The notes beneath the pieces were generated by a model. It searched no databases. It saw only the letters and a list, made by a program, of their open reading frames with translations, and was not told the DNA's origin. A stretch of 51,450 nucleotides of DNA from Serratia sp. H1w. GTDB taxonomy: Bacteria > Pseudomonadota > Gammaproteobacteria > Enterobacterales > Enterobacteriaceae. Of this stretch, positions 25,990 to 34,371 are shown piece after piece. How positions within the stretch are numbered: the first letter of the stretch is position 1; every line of letters begins with the position of its first letter. A program made the position numbers and the translations under genes. The stretch spans positions 1 through 51,450 of the forward strand of contig NZ_AYMQ01000119.1 in the NCBI RefSeq assembly GCF_000633355.1. Reading direction: 5' to 3'.

Positions 25990-26482
25990 TGCCAAAAAGA
26001 TCGGCGGTATCCTGTTAATCGGTGCCGCATTACTGCTGAACGGCTGTAAAGAAGAGAAGGCCGAAATCGGCGCTGCGGCCCCTGCGTTGGCGGCCTACGA
26101 CTTGCAGGGCAACCAGGTTGCGCTGAGCCAATGGCAAGGCAAGCATATCTTCCTGAACTTCTGGGCCTCGAGCTGCGGTGGCTGCCTGGCCGAAATGCCC
26201 GCGCTGGAGAAGCTGAGCAAAGAGTTTGGCGATAGCATGGTGGTGGTGGGCATCAACACCGACAAGGATGAGATGAATATCCAGGCGTTGTTGGATGAGC
26301 GACAGGTGTCATTTCCCAACGTGCGTGACCAACTGGCAATCACCCAGGAGCGATATCAGGTTATCGGCACACCAACCGCCTACCTGATCGATCCGCAGGG
26401 CAAACTGATTGGGCAGTATGTGGGTATGTTGAAGGAAGCCGATCTTAAGACGATCTTTGAACAGACCAGACAGAAAGGCTGA
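25979..26482 (+). CDS. TlpA/ResA-like thioredoxin lipoprotein
   Basis: A 167-residue periplasm-facing thiol-disulfide protein. The lipobox 'LLNGC' puts the lipidated Cys at residue 23. The thioredoxin domain covers about 32-165, with active site 'WASSCGGCLAEMP' (C66-GG-C69) and the cis-Pro in 'GTPTAYLID'. I choose ATG 25979, inside the end of the ATPase gene and just after a GAGGTGGAG; earlier starts give an unlikely N-terminus. TlpA-like proteins accompany P19 systems in Campylobacter and may reduce the Cys sites of the DUF2318 protein or help cytochrome c maturation. Confidence 0.87.
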   Translation: MLANAKKIGGILLIGAALLLNGCKEEKAEIGAAAPALAAYDLQGNQVALSQWQGKHIFLNFWASSCGGCLAEMPALEKLSKEFGDSMVVVGINTDKDEMNIQALLDERQVSFPNVRDQLAITQERYQVIGTPTAYLIDPQGKLIGQYVGMLKEADLKTIFEQTRQKG

Positions 26483-26498
26483 TTGCTTGCCATTATTT

Positions 26499-26641
26499 TC
26501 CCCTTATCCCAAAAAGGAGAGGGGGCCAGTTCAGCGTTGCGTAGGGGCGCTGCATGCTGCGCCCGTGTGAAGGCCAGGCGCAGGACTGATTGGTAGCACA
26601 GACGGTTCCCTCTCTTGGGGGAGAGGGTTAGGGTGAGGGCG
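26499..26641. repeat. CCCTCTCCC-type element, copy B, with nested palindrome
   Basis: The left hairpin (CCTTATCCC-AAAAA-GGAGAGGGGG) and right arm (CCCTCTCTTGGGGGAGAGGG, then TTAGGGTGAGGGCG) match copy A. Inside the central part, 26545-26564 is a complete copy of the other repeat family (GGGCGCTGCATGCTGCGCCC). The element separates the thioredoxin gene from the cytochrome gene. Confidence 0.72.
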
Positions 26642-26692
26642 ATGAACTCTTCACTTACGGCAATGACCAAGCATACAACGGTAGAGTAATTA

Positions 26693-26992
26693 ATGAACAA
26701 GCAACACATAGCGCTACTAGTGACGTTATTGGTAGGTGCCGGTCCGGCGATGGCCCAGACCCCTGAGGTGATCTATAAAAACAGCTGTGCCTCCTGCCAT
26801 GGCCGCTATGGTGAAAAGAACGCGCTGGGTAAAGCCCGCCCGCTGAAAGACTTAAGTCAGCAGGAAATCGCAGAAGGTCTGCGAGCGCGCAAGGCGGGCG
26901 AAATCGTGGGGGCAGGCAATAAGGCTAAGGCTCGCCTCAGCGACGAGGATATCGCTGCGTTGTCGGCGTATGTGGTGACATTGAAGAAGTGA
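26693..26992 (+). CDS. Small periplasmic c-type cytochrome
   Basis: A 99-residue protein with a signal peptide cleaved after 'AMA' (residue 21) and one haem-binding motif 'CASCH' (C32, C35, H36). The class I fold is supported by the C-terminal helix 'LSDEDIAALSAYVVTL'. Unlike ordinary class I cytochromes there is no Met in the mature protein, so the usual axial Met is missing: 'GAGNKAKARLSDED' stands where it would lie. As the last gene after the FetMP cluster, it may carry electrons for iron reduction. Separation by the repeat element means co-transcription is uncertain. Confidence 0.82.
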   Translation: MNKQHIALLVTLLVGAGPAMAQTPEVIYKNSCASCHGRYGEKNALGKARPLKDLSQQEIAEGLRARKAGEIVGAGNKAKARLSDEDIAALSAYVVTLKK

Positions 26993-27046
26993 GTGTAACC
27001 TGTGCTGGAGCATGGTTTGCCTTTGTCCATTACTAGGAGAGTGTTA

Positions 27047-27847
27047 ATGCCAATGCGTATGCTTCATGACCTCTTGCTTGGGTACAAAGGAGAGAACTGC
27101 TATGTCGAAATCCTTATGCCTTGGCTTAAAGAAAATCAGAGTGAAGTTGGTTGGTTATGTTCATTGTCACAAAGGGCTGTAACGTCGATTCCAAAAGCAA
27201 CGGATGAAGAATTGTGGCGCTTATATGCGTTAAGTCGGGTATTGGAATTGCTTGCACTACATTTTCAAAAAGGTGATGGAACGGATTGGCCTGGCCCTGA
27301 GATTTCTCGCCAACAGTTTGATCTCTTTGCTGAAAGTTTGGGGATTCGTGTTGAGTATCTAGCTAATTATCATCCGTTTTCGCATGAAGTCGTCGAGCTA
27401 ATTCCCATTTCAAACCGTTTCCCGCAAATTATTCAACATCACTGGGCCGGGCTAATGTTGGGGAATATGCGAATGTTGAGAGCGGGTGTTACTCTCTCAG
27501 CTTCTCCTACAGTATTGCGTCCAGGTATTGCTGATTCCTCAACGCTGTATTGGGCTTATCGTAGGAAGAACAGGCCTTATCAAGACTTGTCACAAGGCTG
27601 GGGAAGCAATTCTTCATGGCGAACAAGATTTCGCCGTGATTATAAGATTGAGAATACACTTTATTTTAATGTTGATGGAACAGAGGACTTGATGCTGATC
27701 CCTCCTGAATTACTCGATGATGCAGGATTGAACAAAGAGGAAAGAGTCGAATTACTGGTGAATCGTTCATTTGTTATAACAGATAAGGCACATGATGATC
27801 TTTGGCCGTATGATGACAAGTTTATATGTCCTTTTCTTCCTGAGTAA
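27047..27847 (+). CDS. Protein of unknown function, 266 residues
   Basis: I do not recognise this protein. AGGAG at 27035-27039 lies seven bases before ATG 27047, which I prefer over the longer frame from 27002. It is soluble in appearance, without signal peptide or membrane helix. The N-terminal half is helical and Leu-rich ('LWRLYALSRVLELLALHFQ'), the middle has several His ('YHPFSHEVVELIP', 'QHHWAG'), followed by 'STLYWAYRRKNRPYQDLSQG' and an acidic C-terminus ('AHDDLWPYDDKF'). Codon use is more AT-rich than the fet genes. It could be an orphan from a toxin-immunity or mobile cassette, but only its neighbourhood hints at that. Confidence 0.65.
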   Translation: MPMRMLHDLLLGYKGENCYVEILMPWLKENQSEVGWLCSLSQRAVTSIPKATDEELWRLYALSRVLELLALHFQKGDGTDWPGPEISRQQFDLFAESLGIRVEYLANYHPFSHEVVELIPISNRFPQIIQHHWAGLMLGNMRMLRAGVTLSASPTVLRPGIADSSTLYWAYRRKNRPYQDLSQGWGSNSSWRTRFRRDYKIENTLYFNVDGTEDLMLIPPELLDDAGLNKEERVELLVNRSFVITDKAHDDLWPYDDKFICPFLPE

Positions 27848-28206
27848 AGTCAATAATGTAGGTATAAACGCTCATAAGTTTTTTTGTTGGGCGTAACCTA
27901 TTGGAGGTGACGGTAAGACTGTTGCATTGATGTTATCCAATGCTAAGATTAGTATCTCCTGAGATAACCTCGTTGATTTAATCATTGTCCCTCGGACTAT
28001 ATGATTACGCCGAGGAAGTGAATTTGCAGCGTGGTATTCCGAACATCTTGCGGGAAATTGGCATAACTGAGCAACTTCGATTTATCGTGAGCTGTGCTAA
28101 TCGAAACCTTGCCCATTATTATCATTGCTTATTGAATGATCAAGGTGAAGTTTTTCAGTGGTTGCTTGAAATAGATGGCTCCATGCTCATCAACCCTGTC
28201 GAGTAA
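27848..28206 (+). pseudogene. Low-GC spacer with a possible ORF remnant
   Basis: The spacer has no convincing full gene. From 27985 to 28206 a frame of 73 residues with only a TTG start and no Shine-Dalgarno reads 'GIPNILREIGITEQLRF' and 'HYYHCLLNDQGEVFQWLLE', which looks like the end of a small protein cut off at its N-terminus. Its 3' end overlaps the oppositely oriented gene at 28129. It is most likely a decayed gene piece, but it could be chance. Confidence 0.3.
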
Positions 28207-28620
28207 AATTATCTTTGATATTCCAACGGCGATGTCACCTTCGTTAGAAGAAAGTTGAACCTTGATACAATCCCCGCGTGCATAACCCGTCGTCCTGACG
28301 ACCAAATTCAGATCGACATAGTGTTTGACCTCATTGGTTGTGACTCGTTGATTGTCATCCCCTTGAGTCCAGTAGATTTCCTCCACTTTCCCATTGGGTT
28401 TATGCGTTTCTTCACAGGTTGCATAGACGAAAGCGGTGCTTTTTGACTCTGATGATGGAAAGCCTGAGCTTTGCGGTTCAGCCCTCGCTTCGTTATTGGA
28501 ATCCTGCTGTTTCTGTGAAACATCTTCCTGCTTGATGGGGGGCGCAGCGTTGGCCAAAGAGAGGGTTGTGCCCAGCACCATCGCAAGCAGGCAATGGGAA
28601 AATGTCATTATCTTATCCAT
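28129..28620 (-). CDS. Secreted protein of unknown function
   Basis: A 163-residue protein with a signal peptide ending about 'LSLANA' (residues 20-25), then a Gln/Ser/Glu-rich low-complexity linker (residues 28-60), then a compact domain of about 100 residues. The domain has two Cys, in 'VYATCEETHK' and 'ARGDCIKVQLSS', that could form a disulfide in the periplasm, and the 'YWTQGDDNQRV' segment. The start is ATG 28620 or 28608; the latter has a better-spaced GGAT. No family is recognised. A small exported two-Cys protein beside unknown low-GC genes could be an orphan periplasmic immunity protein, which is speculation. Confidence 0.6.
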   Translation of the reverse strand: MDKIMTFSHCLLAMVLGTTLSLANAAPPIKQEDVSQKQQDSNNEARAEPQSSGFPSSESKSTAFVYATCEETHKPNGKVEEIYWTQGDDNQRVTTNEVKHYVDLNLVVRTTGYARGDCIKVQLSSNEGDIAVGISKIILLDRVDEHGAIYFKQPLKNFTLIIQ

Positions 28621-28689
28621 GATTAATGCCCATAATCACCCCTTCAAGTAGGAAGGGGTGGCAGTTTGCTCGACATATGGAGCACAAAA

Positions 28690-28998
28690 TCACTCGCATT
28701 GCCCATGGTTGATTCTAGTCAGCGGAAGGTTGATGTCAAAGATTTTCAAATGGATATCTTTAGCCCCCATCGCCTCGGCCCGTTTCACATGGTGTTCGGC
28801 ATATTGTTCGGCAAACGCCCGGCTCTCGAAAAAGTAAATCCCACCCGCCTCGCCGGTAAGCGCATTCTCAGTCCAAATCTTTGAGATGAAACCCGGTTCC
28901 TGATTGATGCTTTCTGCCAGCGTTACTGCATTTTTGGACAGAGTTGCGCCAAGCTGATCGGCGGGAAAACTGAAATCAATCTGTAAAATGACACTCAT
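28690..28998 (-). CDS. ydhR: YdhR-like putative mono-oxygenase
   Basis: A 102-residue protein resembling E. coli YdhR, a ferredoxin-like alpha/beta-barrel dimer of the antibiotic-biosynthesis-monooxygenase type. Shared elements are 'LAESINQEPGFISKIWTE' and 'GEAGGIYFF', plus 'KIFDINLPLTRIN' near the end. Its substrate is unknown. I choose ATG 28998, preceded by AAGGAT; a frame extending to 29064 would overlap the DsbA-family gene without a better ribosome site. It lies 43 bp downstream of the DsbA-family gene, both on the minus strand, so they are probably one operon. Confidence 0.88.
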   Translation of the reverse strand: MSVILQIDFSFPADQLGATLSKNAVTLAESINQEPGFISKIWTENALTGEAGGIYFFESRAFAEQYAEHHVKRAEAMGAKDIHLKIFDINLPLTRINHGQCE

Positions 28999-29041
28999 GT
29001 CGTTATCCTTTTTGTCGTGGGTGTTGGTGTTGGAAACCTGG

Positions 29042-29785
29042 CTATTCCGTGCTGCGTTCTGCAACCTCGGGTAACTGAGCGTTGAGGCGGTTGAGCAACG
29101 TCTCGGCAGTCACGTAACCCGTGGCGAGCAGAGCTATTTCCCCATGCTGTTCCAGCAACAAGGTGGGGAAAGAGCGAACCCCCCATTGGCGGCAGCGCAC
29201 AAAATCCTGGTTTACCGCCTCTCTGGCACGTTGTGAGGTAAAGGTTTGGCAAAACTCGTCGAAGGGCAGGCCAACCTGCTCGCAGATGTCATGATAAAAC
29301 GACTCGGTTTTGGGGTCTTGTCCGTGGACATAGAACTTATATTGAGTTGCTGCCAGAAACGCCAAAGCCGCCGCGGAAGGCAACCCGCGATCTGCCAGTA
29401 GCAGAGAGACCGTTACTACCGCCCGGCAGGCCGGTTCGGTATCGTAGTTGAATTGCGCTTGTTCCAGCAGGCTGAAGCCAAACGGCTGGCCGGTTGTCGC
29501 CTGGATATGGCTCCATTCTTCCCTCAGGAAGGTTTTGAATGCCGAGTTCCAGGCATCGCCACCGCCAGCACGCAAGCCGCCCGTGGTCATCATAAAACTC
29601 AGGCCGCGTTGATCGCAAAATTCAGCCAGTTGCTTCACCACCGGTGAAATGCCCCAGCACCAGGAGCACATCGGATCGCCGACGTAGCGAATAACGACAT
29701 TGCTGGAAGCGGTTGGCTGCCGTTGTGTAGCAGTGGGCTCATCAGGCAGCAGACAACTGCCGGTTATGGGATCGCATTGCATCAT
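29042..29785 (-). CDS. DsbA-family (FrnE-like) oxidoreductase
   Basis: A 247-residue thioredoxin-fold protein with a helical insertion. The active site 'DPMCSWCWG' (C40-SW-C43) and 'GVRSFPTLLLE' with the cis-Pro near the C-terminus match DsbA-family proteins of the FrnE/2-hydroxychromene isomerase group. No signal peptide is seen, so it probably works in the cytoplasm. The first 25 residues contain an extra Cys pair ('CDPITGSC'). With ydhR next to it and a divergent LysR gene, it may belong to an oxidative or electrophile detoxification unit. Confidence 0.8.
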   Translation of the reverse strand: MMQCDPITGSCLLPDEPTATQRQPTASSNVVIRYVGDPMCSWCWGISPVVKQLAEFCDQRGLSFMMTTGGLRAGGGDAWNSAFKTFLREEWSHIQATTGQPFGFSLLEQAQFNYDTEPACRAVVTVSLLLADRGLPSAAALAFLAATQYKFYVHGQDPKTESFYHDICEQVGLPFDEFCQTFTSQRAREAVNQDFVRCRQWGVRSFPTLLLEQHGEIALLATGYVTAETLLNRLNAQLPEVAERSTE

Positions 29786-29889
29786 GATGGAAACTCCGGG
29801 CTCCGTGAGATCGCGATCTCCATGATATTTGACAGCGAAAATTAATAAATAGACTATAAAAGCTAACTCTGTTCAATATTTGTGAACAA

Positions 29890-30837
29890 ATGGACAAACT
29901 TGCAGCCATGGCCACTTTTGTCAAAGTGGTTGAAACCGGGAGTTTCACCCGTGCGGCGATCGCCATGGGGCTTCCCAAAGCGCGGATATCCCAGCGTATC
30001 AGCGATCTTGAACGCGTCTTGAGCGTGCGCCTGTTACATCGAACCACCCGGGCGCTGAGCCTGACGGAGGACGGCAGCGCCTATTTCGAGCGCTGCCAGC
30101 AAATTCTGGCGGAAATTGATGAGTTGGAAGGAGGGCTCATTGGCGGAGTGACAACGCCGAGCGGCAAGATCCGCATTGAGGCTTTGGCCTCGATTGCCCG
30201 CTGGATCCTCGCGCCCAGACTGCATGACTTTCAGGCTCGGTTTCCGGGGATTGTGGTGCGGCTTGGCAGCAGCGATCGCATCAGTAATTTATTCGAAGAA
30301 GGTATCGATTGTGCCATCCGTGGCGGGATACTGGAAGATTCGACGCTGGTGGCCAGGCACGTTTGCGATGTGCAGATGGGCCTGTATGCTTCAGCCGCTT
30401 ACCTGCGCTCGGCGCGGTCTATCAAGCATCCTGCAGATCTTCAGCATCATCGATGGGTTGGTGGTTTTGGTACTCAACGCGGTACGCAGCTTACCTGGCA
30501 TCTTCAATCCGCAAACCAGAGCATGGCGGTGTCAGGCAACAGCAGTTTGCTGGTCGAAGATCCCGATGTGGCCATCAGTGCCTGCCTTGCTGGAGCGGGG
30601 ATCTGTTCTGGAGCCCCCTTCGCGGTAGAAAATTATGTGCAGCGTGGCCTTTTGCAACCGGTGCTGCCCGAGTGGCACTTTGCGCCACGGCCAATTCATA
30701 TTATCTACCCCACGGGCAAGCATTTGTCGGTTCGGGTGAGAAGCTTTGTCGATTGGTCATGCGAGCTGATGAAAACCCATCCGCTGTTGGCGATGACACC
30801 GTTGGAGCTGGCAAAATCACCACGGTCTCGCCAGTAA
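29890..30837 (+). CDS. LysR-family transcriptional regulator
   Basis: A 315-residue regulator. The helix-turn-helix is within residues 1-60 ('SFTRAAIAMGLPKARISQRISDLE', split across residues 19-42, then 'LHRTTRALSLTEDG'), followed by a substrate-binding domain from about residue 90. It most resembles the AaeR/DmlR-like subgroup in which the ligand is often unknown. The 104-bp divergent spacer with the DsbA-family gene suggests that pair, with ydhR, is its target. It is convergent with gadC. Confidence 0.85.
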   Translation: MDKLAAMATFVKVVETGSFTRAAIAMGLPKARISQRISDLERVLSVRLLHRTTRALSLTEDGSAYFERCQQILAEIDELEGGLIGGVTTPSGKIRIEALASIARWILAPRLHDFQARFPGIVVRLGSSDRISNLFEEGIDCAIRGGILEDSTLVARHVCDVQMGLYASAAYLRSARSIKHPADLQHHRWVGGFGTQRGTQLTWHLQSANQSMAVSGNSSLLVEDPDVAISACLAGAGICSGAPFAVENYVQRGLLQPVLPEWHFAPRPIHIIYPTGKHLSVRVRSFVDWSCELMKTHPLLAMTPLELAKSPRSRQ

Positions 30838-30841
30838 TAAA

Positions 30842-30872
30842 GCGGTGGAGGGTATTGCTACACCCCCACCGC
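30842..30872 (-). terminator. Hairpin between the LysR gene and gadC
   Basis: GCGGTGG and CCACCGC form a 7-bp stem, extended by GGGT/ACCC pairing, between two convergent genes. On the minus strand TTTATT follows, so it probably ends the gadBC transcript. Confidence 0.6.
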
Positions 30873-30883
30873 ATAATCGCAGG

Positions 30884-32422
30884 TCAGTGAAGTTTTTTGC
30901 CATCAACAATGATGTGGTGCGTGCTGCGTGCCTTCGGATGGATGAAGAAATGCCCTTCCTGAGCCGTTTCCGTATTGATTGGTACCAGCGTGATATTTTT
31001 CGCACCAGCAGCTTTGTTATGCACTGCGTAAATAATGAACGGGATGGCCAGCACCACCAGGAAACAAACGACCAGTAAACCGGCATAGACGTCGTTAGAT
31101 TCGCCACCCGGTAATCCGGAAGGTGGGAAGAAGGAGACGACAAATGCCACCAGAGAGGTCAGCAACCCAATGACCGCCACTGCAATTTTAACCCCGTTGC
31201 CTCCTGGTATATTGAAGGTGCGTTTGTTATTCGGCTGTTTGCGGATCAGTTGGATATAAGCCAGGAATAACAGGAAATAGCTGCAGAGATAAATCACCAC
31301 CGTCAACGCCAATGCAATCAGGAACGACATGTTATTGCCGCCGCCGGTATTGGTTAGCACAATCAGTGCCACCGAGGTGATGATCAACTGAGAAATCACC
31401 AGCGCAACCGGTACGCCATTCTGGTTCATTTTGGCAAAGCGGGCAGGCAGGATCCCTTGTTGTGCCGTTACTAACATCCCCCGGGAAGGGCCGACTATCC
31501 ATGCCGCGATCTCAGCCAGCACGCCCAACAGTAACAGCGCAGCGATGACGCGGATCGCCCATTCAAGACCCGTACCCAAGTGATTGATCAGTACCGTGAA
31601 GGTTTGCATCACGCCCGCAGAGAGGTTGATTTGCTCATGGGGTATCACGGCGGCAATAGACAGCCCTCCTACTGAACTCAGGCAGATCGCCGCAACCATC
31701 AACAGCAGCATGGCGAGCGGATAGTCCCGACCCGGGTTCTTCATTTCATTGACGTGGGTTGCAGACGCTTCCACCCCCATATAGCTCAGGATGAAGGCCA
31801 CAAACACTACCAAGGTGCTCATGCTGGTGAAGTCGGGGAAGAAGGTGGCGGCATTCATTTCAATCGCAATGGGAGCACCAGAGCGCAGATAGCTGACGGC
31901 CAGGATCACCAGAATTGCCGCTGGCAACAGGATACCGGCAAAAAAACCAATCTTGGCGATGCGCGCGGTATTTTTGGTGCCACCGAACTGAGTCAAGGCC
32001 AGGCCCCATAAAATAATCAGCGCGGCGACGGTTTTAACCAGTGGATCGTTGTTCAGCGCCGGCCAGGCAAGAATGTAGGACAGTGCCCCCAACACAAAGT
32101 AGAGCATAGGAATAAAGCCTATCGCGATTTGCAAATAGCCAAACGAAATAGCAGCAAAACCCCATCTCTCGCCAAGGGTTTTAGAAACCCAGGTAAATAC
32201 TCCCCCCTCTTCCCAGCCTTCGACCGTCGCCATTTCGGCGGCACACAACCCAACTGGAATGAACCAAAGAAAGCCGCCAACAATCAGGAAAAAGATCAGT
32301 GAAAAACCGGAGGTTGCAAACGTTGGGTATTCGTAAACCGCCATTACCATGGACGCCGTTATAGCAAAAAAACCCAGTAGCGTGAGTTGTTTTGGCGCGG
32401 CTAGTGTTTGTGTGGTAGCCAT
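30884..32422 (-). CDS. gadC: GadC, glutamate/GABA antiporter
   Basis: A 512-residue inner-membrane antiporter of the APC superfamily, matching E. coli GadC along its length in remembered sequence ('[21 protein letters not shown]', divided across residues 11-31, 'GWEEGGVF', '[15 protein letters not shown]', 'FNIPGG'). About 12 membrane helices are visible. The C-terminal '[15 protein letters not shown]' is the pH-sensing plug that closes the channel at neutral pH. It exchanges external glutamate for internal GABA in acid resistance. I choose ATG 32422, preceded by GGAGA. It lies 88 bp downstream of gadB in the same operon. Confidence 0.96.
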   Translation of the reverse strand: MATTQTLAAPKQLTLLGFFAITASMVMAVYEYPTFATSGFSLIFFLIVGGFLWFIPVGLCAAEMATVEGWEEGGVFTWVSKTLGERWGFAAISFGYLQIAIGFIPMLYFVLGALSYILAWPALNNDPLVKTVAALIILWGLALTQFGGTKNTARIAKIGFFAGILLPAAILVILAVSYLRSGAPIAIEMNAATFFPDFTSMSTLVVFVAFILSYMGVEASATHVNEMKNPGRDYPLAMLLLMVAAICLSSVGGLSIAAVIPHEQINLSAGVMQTFTVLINHLGTGLEWAIRVIAALLLLGVLAEIAAWIVGPSRGMLVTAQQGILPARFAKMNQNGVPVALVISQLIITSVALIVLTNTGGGNNMSFLIALALTVVIYLCSYFLLFLAYIQLIRKQPNNKRTFNIPGGNGVKIAVAVIGLLTSLVAFVVSFFPPSGLPGGESNDVYAGLLVVCFLVVLAIPFIIYAVHNKAAGAKNITLVPINTETAQEGHFFIHPKARSTHHIIVDGKKLH

Positions 32423-32510
32423 GACAAGTCTCCAGAAATAAGCGAACAAGCCTTCTGATGGTGAAGAGAGTGGTGGGTGCTTGCCACTCTCTTGACATGT
32501 CAGATCAGGG

Positions 32511-33911
32511 TCAGCCGTGGTTGAAACCGGCTGCTTCATCTTCTGAAAGGGGATTAACCACCGGATGACTTTCGAAATGCTCGAGTGCGCGTTTCAGGTC
32601 ATCAAGCAACAGACAGCCCAGGTCAAAACTCACCCCGTGGCGAACCAGAATACGCTGGATCACCAGATCTTCCCGATTAGCTGGCATGGAGTAGGCTGGC
32701 ACTTGCCAGCCGCGCGAACGTAATTTGTCGGCGAGGTCATACAGCGTGTAGCCACCGATGTTGGCACCTGCCTTCAGCTTCCAGGCCAGTGCCGGAATGC
32801 CTTTGCTGCTGTCGCCATCAAACAGGATTTCAAAGGGACCGAGCTTGCCGATCTCATCTGCAAGATACTGGGCCGTGGCATAGCAGGCGTTATGCACTTT
32901 GGCGTAGCCTTCGCGGCCAAGGCGTAAGAAGTTGTAGTATTGAGCGATAATCTGCCCTCCAGGGCGCGAGAAGTTCAGCGCAAAGGTAGGCATATTGCCG
33001 CCAAGATAGTTGACGTTAAAAATAAGTTCTTCTGGCAGATCCGCCGCTTCACGCCAAACCACCCAACCGGCACCAAGAGGGGCCAAGCCGAATTTGTGCC
33101 CTGAGGTATTGATGGATTTTACGCGCGGCAGGCGGAAATCCCATTCCACTTCAGGGGCACAGAATGGGGCGAGAAAGCCACCACTGGCACCGTCGACATG
33201 GATGGGAATGTCCAGCCCGGTATCTTGCTGGAGCTTGTCGAGCGCATCGCTGACCGCTTTGACGGGCTCATACTGGCAGGTAAAGGTCACGCCCAGGGTG
33301 GGGACGACACCAATGGTGTTTTCATCAACTCGCTTCAGGACTTCCTCTGGGGTCATGATCAACCGTTCGCCTTCCAGCGGGACCTCTCGCAGTTCCACAT
33401 CGAAGTAACGGGCAAATTTGTGCCAGCAAATTTGCACTGGCCCGCAGATCATATTGGGCTTATCGGTTGATAGACCCTGCGCGGCACGCTTTTTGCGCCA
33501 CTGCCATTTCAACGCCAGCCCACCCAACATCGCCGCTTCTGACGAACCGATGGTGGAACAGCCCAGTGTGGTGCCCGGCGACGGTGATTTCCACAAGTCG
33601 GCCAGCATACGCACGCAGCGAGCTTCAATTTCGGCCGTTTGCGGGTACTCGTCTTTATCAATCATGTTCTTGTCGATGGAGAGATCCATCAAATCACGAA
33701 TTTCGTCATCAACCCAGGTCTGACAGAATGTCGCCAGGTTTTGCCTTGAGTTACCATCCAGCATTAACTCATCACGAATAGCATTAAATACGTGGCGCGG
33801 ATTACGTTCTTCGGCAGGAAATTCAGATTTCGGCAAAGATAGGGCCAGATCTATAGAGGAATAAACATCATCATTTTCGTTACTGTTATTTAATTGACTA
33901 TTTTTGCTCAT
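32511..33911 (-). CDS. gadB: GadB, glutamate decarboxylase
   Basis: A 466-residue PLP enzyme, the same length as E. coli GadB, which consumes a proton per glutamate converted to GABA. The PLP Lys is K273 in '[11 protein letters not shown]', and the Asp that pairs with the PLP nitrogen is in 'HVDGASGG' (D240). The C-terminal His (H465, 'FNHG') matches the residue that blocks the active site at neutral pH. The N-terminal 30 residues differ from E. coli and are Asn/Ser rich. I choose ATG 33911, preceded by AGGG; an earlier ATG at 33923 is possible. With gadC it forms acid-resistance system 2. Confidence 0.96.
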   Translation of the reverse strand: MSKNSQLNNSNENDDVYSSIDLALSLPKSEFPAEERNPRHVFNAIRDELMLDGNSRQNLATFCQTWVDDEIRDLMDLSIDKNMIDKDEYPQTAEIEARCVRMLADLWKSPSPGTTLGCSTIGSSEAAMLGGLALKWQWRKKRAAQGLSTDKPNMICGPVQICWHKFARYFDVELREVPLEGERLIMTPEEVLKRVDENTIGVVPTLGVTFTCQYEPVKAVSDALDKLQQDTGLDIPIHVDGASGGFLAPFCAPEVEWDFRLPRVKSINTSGHKFGLAPLGAGWVVWREAADLPEELIFNVNYLGGNMPTFALNFSRPGGQIIAQYYNFLRLGREGYAKVHNACYATAQYLADEIGKLGPFEILFDGDSSKGIPALAWKLKAGANIGGYTLYDLADKLRSRGWQVPAYSMPANREDLVIQRILVRHGVSFDLGCLLLDDLKRALEHFESHPVVNPLSEDEAAGFNHG

Positions 33912-34371
33912 GACAACCCTCATAATATTTATTTTTCAATACGCTAGGCGGGAGCATGCCAAACTGCCATCCTGTGAGTTGCAACCGCTTTTGGTCTTGA
34001 TTTTAAGTCTAGGACAGGTTGTCGCAAAAATAAAATTCATTCTAAAACAAGCTGTTTGTTAATCATGGGCTTGGCAGTATTTCAGTTTATATCATTGAAA
34101 ATAAACAACATATTTAATTAATAAATTTTTGTGATGACGGAGGGGAGAATGCTGGTGTCGACTTTACTCTCGTTGCGTTAATCATTATTAATGGGAATTA
34201 TCTTTTTAATAGCAAGAAATAGCTTTTAATTTTGCTGGCGAGTGGTTGGTTCATCCGCATATGAAATTATTGTAAATTAACGTATTGTAAGGATTTCGTT
34301 CTACAATTACTCTAAACTAGACCTGCAGTTATCCGTTAAATCGGTGTGATTTTGATCAGGAGTGATGTTTT
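33912..34371. promoter_or_regulatory. AT-rich divergent region between gadB and amidohydrolase
   Basis: These 460 bp carry no open frame that looks like a gene. The composition is AT-rich, as is common upstream of gad operons under H-NS and RpoS control. A -10-like TACAAT at 34302-34307 could serve the amidohydrolase, though no good -35 is at the right distance. I do not find a convincing GadE box by eye. A perfect assignment of either promoter is not possible from sequence alone. Confidence 0.4.
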
